Assembly: GCA_026770575.1 (NCBI GenBank)
Contig: MU657167.1
Coordinates: 426,473 to 454,191, forward strand
DNA length: 27,719 bases
Direction of reading: 5' to 3'
DNA from: Pelagophyceae sp. CCMP2097
Taxonomy: Eukaryota; Sar; Pelagophyceae
Positions 25,377 through 27,719 of the stretch are shown here, piece by piece. The position numbers and the translations under genes were made by a program. How positions within the stretch are numbered: the first letter of the stretch is position 1; every line of letters starts with the position of its first letter. Below the pieces are notes generated by a model. That model searched no databases. It had not been told where the DNA came from and worked only from the letters and a program-made list of their open reading frames with translations.

Positions 25377-27093
25377 TTAGCCCAAGTCTGGCGCGAGCGG
25401 CGAGACGATGCTGGCGTCACCGCGCGCGAGCGGCGCGGTGTCGTCGTCGCGATGAAGGTGCGTCGCGTAGCCCTTGTTTCGGTTCCGCGCGGCGGCGAGC
25501 GCGAGGGCGAAGCCGAGGAGGCTGAAGCCGAGCCAGAGGTCGCAGGCGAGCGTGACGGCGCGGAGGTTGCGGCGCTGGCTCGGGCAGTCGTCGCCGAGAG
25601 CGCCGCGGCTACTGGGCGTGCAGGCCGGGGCGAGTTTGTCCTTGAGGCCGCCGACGATGACGGGGGTCGGGACGTCGCCGAGGCCGTGCATGATCAGAGT
25701 GCCCAAGGCCTGGCCGAACGCGCGGTGGCTCCGAGGCACGCTCTCGAAGAGGGCCAGCGACATGGACGACGTCGCCGCGAAGAGCGGCAGCGTGCCGCAG
25801 CCGAGGCTCAGCAGGAAGACGGCGCGCCGAGTCGCAAAGGCGCTAAACGACAGCAGCGCCGCGCCCGCCGAGACGAGCAAGAGCGAGACCTCGAGCGCCG
25901 ACGAGAGGTCCGAGTTGCCCGGAAAAGCGCGCCGTCGCGCCGTCCACCTAACGCGGTTGTTTTGGGATGCGGCCTTTCGGCCTCGTACGGCGGCGGCGCG
26001 GCCTCGCGCGAGGGGTCCGCCTTACCAGTCGAGGAGGTAGCCGCCGAGGGGCGTGCCGATGATGCCACTCGCGGCCATGGTGCCGGAGAAGGAGATGGCG
26101 GCGCCCGTCATGTCTGTCCAGAGGCCGAGACCGACGGCGATGGCGGGCCCGAACGTGGAAAAGCCGACTACGGCGCCGGCGTAGCCGGCGTAGCCCAGCG
26201 CGGCCCAGATGAATGTCGGCGACGCGGCGCAGGCGCGCAGCTCTGCCGCCAGCGTCGGCGCCTGGTGGGCGCCGATTCCACCGTCGAGCGACGAGTGGTC
26301 GTCGCTGACGTTCAGCGACCGCCCCCCTTCGCGCGCGTCGCCGCTGTCGTCGGCGCGCTCGAGCTCCTCGATGCGCACGAACAACGTCTCGCCTGAAATG
26401 TCGGCGGGCTGGTCGCGGACGACGGACGAGCCGTCGTTATTCGACAGGTAGAAGAGGAGCGCGAGGGGCACCATGGCCACGGCCTCGATGTAGAAGCAGG
26501 CGCTCCAGTTGAGCGCCGAGGCCACCGAGGCGCCGTAGCCGTAGCCGATGGCCGTGCCCGTTGGGATGGCCGCGTAGTACACCCCCAGCCATCTCCCCGG
26601 ATGGCCCTTGGCCGCGTCCTGGATAAAAGGCCCGCCGATCGTGACGAACCCGGCCTCGCCGAGGCCCGACGCCGCGCGCGCAGCGAGGAGGAGGAGGTAA
26701 GACCCACGGTCGCGCGCGAGGCCCGCGACGACGGCGGCAACGCACCATGCCACCAGCCCGATTGCGGCCATCTTGAAGGGCGGTCGCGTGTGCGCCAGGT
26801 GCGACACGGCGATGGACCCCACCGAAAACCCGACGATGAACGCTGACGCGAGAGCGCCGAAGCACGTCGACACGCTGCCCCCGAGGCCACCAGCCGAGTG
26901 CGCGATAAACGAGTTGAACCTAAGGGCTCTGGCGTTGTCGTCCTAGGCCATGCCTCGGTAATATCGACGCGGCGGCGCGCTCGCCCGATGCGCCTGGGAC
27001 GATGCCGCGGTCGATGTAAGTGACGAGGTTCGTCACACACAAAAGCACCATCAAACTCCGCTCCGAAAAGTCGACCTCCAGCCAGCGGCCCAT
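25377..27093 (-). CDS. Spinster-like major facilitator superfamily transporter
   Basis: Three minus-strand exons (27093-26969, 26919-26026, 25947-25377) join to 529 residues; introns are 49 nt (GTCGAT...CTTAG) and 78 nt (GTAAGG...GTTAG). The first helix is followed by TYIDRGIVPGA (residues 25-35), the signature I associate with Spinster-type MFS proteins of protists and plants. FGALASAFIVGFSVGSIAVS, AARAASGLGEAGFVTIGGPF and AIPTGTAIGYGYGA (helices 2, 4 and 5) fit the family. A long central loop of about 60 charged residues separates the two halves. The second half has FSGTMAASGIIGTPLGGYLL and HGLGDVPTPVIVGGLKDKLAP, again Spinster-like. Animal relatives carry sphingosine-1-phosphate or lysophospholipids across lysosomal or plasma membranes; the substrate here is unknown. 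The ATG at 27093 (MGRWLEVDFS) was chosen because the open frame upstream has no methionine codon. Confidence 0.85.
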
Positions 27094-27226
27094 GCTAACA
27101 GCCGGGCCACCCCCCTCGCCAGGGGCGGGGCGCGCCGCGTGCGCAGAGCCGCTCAAGGCTCTCGACGAATCAGAGCTCGACGTCTTTTAGAGAATTTTTA
27201 GAGACGAATTTGCAACTGACAGCCTT

Positions 27227-27640
27227 ATTACAAGAGCGCGCCGGAGGCACACGGAGGACCCGAAGGATACAGCCAAATCCCATTGCAATGCCCACGTAAA
27301 TAATTGAAATTATTTAACTAATCGCTGAACTTTCAAATCCTCCTTATCTTTATTTTTATTATTTTATTTCTTATTGAGCTATTTATTTTTTCTTTTTTTT
27401 GCGGCCGACCAGATTCGAACCTGTGACCAAAAACTTCTTCTATGATGATTCCAATGAGGCTCCTGCTCGACCTCAACTCCCAATTTTAGCGATCGCATCA
27501 ACCACCAATCGCTAAATCGGCCGACTTGCTGTTTTTTTCTTCCCAAAGGTGGAACCTCACGGATGGACCCGGCGACAGACAGACAGACGGACAGACAGAC
27601 AAACAGACAAACAGACAGACAGACACAATTGCCCCTGGTA
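27227..27640 (-). repeat. Inverted full copy of the 0.4 kb dispersed repeat
   Basis: The reverse complement matches 176-577 along its whole length: unique tail (27227-27302), AT-rich tract, tRNA-like core, and a longer GTCT microsatellite (about 27574-27624), ending TACCAGGGGCAATT. Single-base differences and microsatellite length variation show the copies are old enough to have diverged. Confidence 0.85.
27401..27523 (-). pseudogene. tRNA-like core, inverted copy
   Basis: Read on the minus strand, it has the same CGGCCGA / TCGGCCG acceptor-like pairing and GGTTCGAATCT B-box-like motif as 277-403. This copy also reads TTAGCGATTGG where an A box would lie. At 123 nt with a mispaired T-stem it is unlikely to be a functional tRNA. 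Confidence 0.5.
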
Positions 27641-27653
27641 ATCCTTCAATCAA

Positions 27654-27716
27654 AGGACCCGAAGGGCCCTTGCCGTAAACTGACGTTGAATAAACGGCAA
27701 GGACCCTTCGGGTCCT
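27654..27716. repeat. 22-bp inverted repeat at the right edge
   Basis: 27654-27675 and 27695-27716 are reverse complements at 21 of 22 positions around a 19-nt, AT-rich loop. The arms contain AAGGACCCGAAGGG and CCTTGCCG. The CCTTCGGGTCCTC part also occurs in the dispersed repeat's tail. It could be a hairpin, or the end of another element cut by the window edge. Confidence 0.85.
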
Positions 27717-27719
27717 CAA

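Noticed and set aside
27498..27719. A cysteine/valine/serine-rich minus-strand frame at the right end
   Set aside because: It is simply the translation of the GTCT microsatellite and the edge hairpin.

Overview
The window reads as nuclear DNA of a GC-rich, gene-dense eukaryotic microalga. Most genes carry several short spliceosomal introns (43 to 162 nt). They also encode eukaryote-only families: a cullin-3-type scaffold, a PH-domain protein and an RS-like nuclear protein. High GC, tiny introns with GTGCGY-type donors, and a hybrid histidine kinase beside a B12-dependent mutase fit a marine stramenopile such as a pelagophyte. That placement is inference; a prasinophyte or haptophyte is not excluded. 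All exon boundaries were worked out by eye from reading-frame continuity, GT/AG signals and family similarity.

Layout. Positions 1-3048 are gene-poor and less GC-rich. They hold two copies of a 0.4 kb repeat with a tRNA-like core, several small direct and inverted repeats, and a 0.63 kb element bounded by 37-bp inverted repeats. Positions 3049-9396 hold four minus-strand genes: a small PH-domain protein, a class I methyltransferase-like protein, methylmalonyl-CoA mutase, and an unrecognised protein with a possible N-myristoylation start. The last is divergent from a plus-strand block at 9629-21800. That block encodes a DUF1853/DEDDy-exonuclease fusion, a large unrecognised membrane protein, a seven-helix rhodopsin-like hybrid histidine kinase, an acidic-to-RS nuclear protein, and a LysM/UBA-like/C2 protein. 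Positions 22005-27093 return to the minus strand with a ten-exon cullin-3 and a Spinster-like major facilitator transporter. The right end carries an inverted copy of the left-end repeat and a 22-bp hairpin. Both ends lying in the same repeat suggests this may be a whole contig that stops where the repeats begin.

How the genes relate. There is no operon logic; each gene appears to be its own transcription unit, and 9397-9628 is a plausible bidirectional promoter. The strongest candidates for something new are two. One is the histidine kinase at 15901-18375, whose membrane part matches microbial rhodopsin in helix C and in the retinal-lysine helix G, with glutamates at both counterion positions. 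The other is the fusion at 9629-12488, which joins a bacterial-type DUF1853 domain to a complete Mut-7-like 3'-5' exonuclease.
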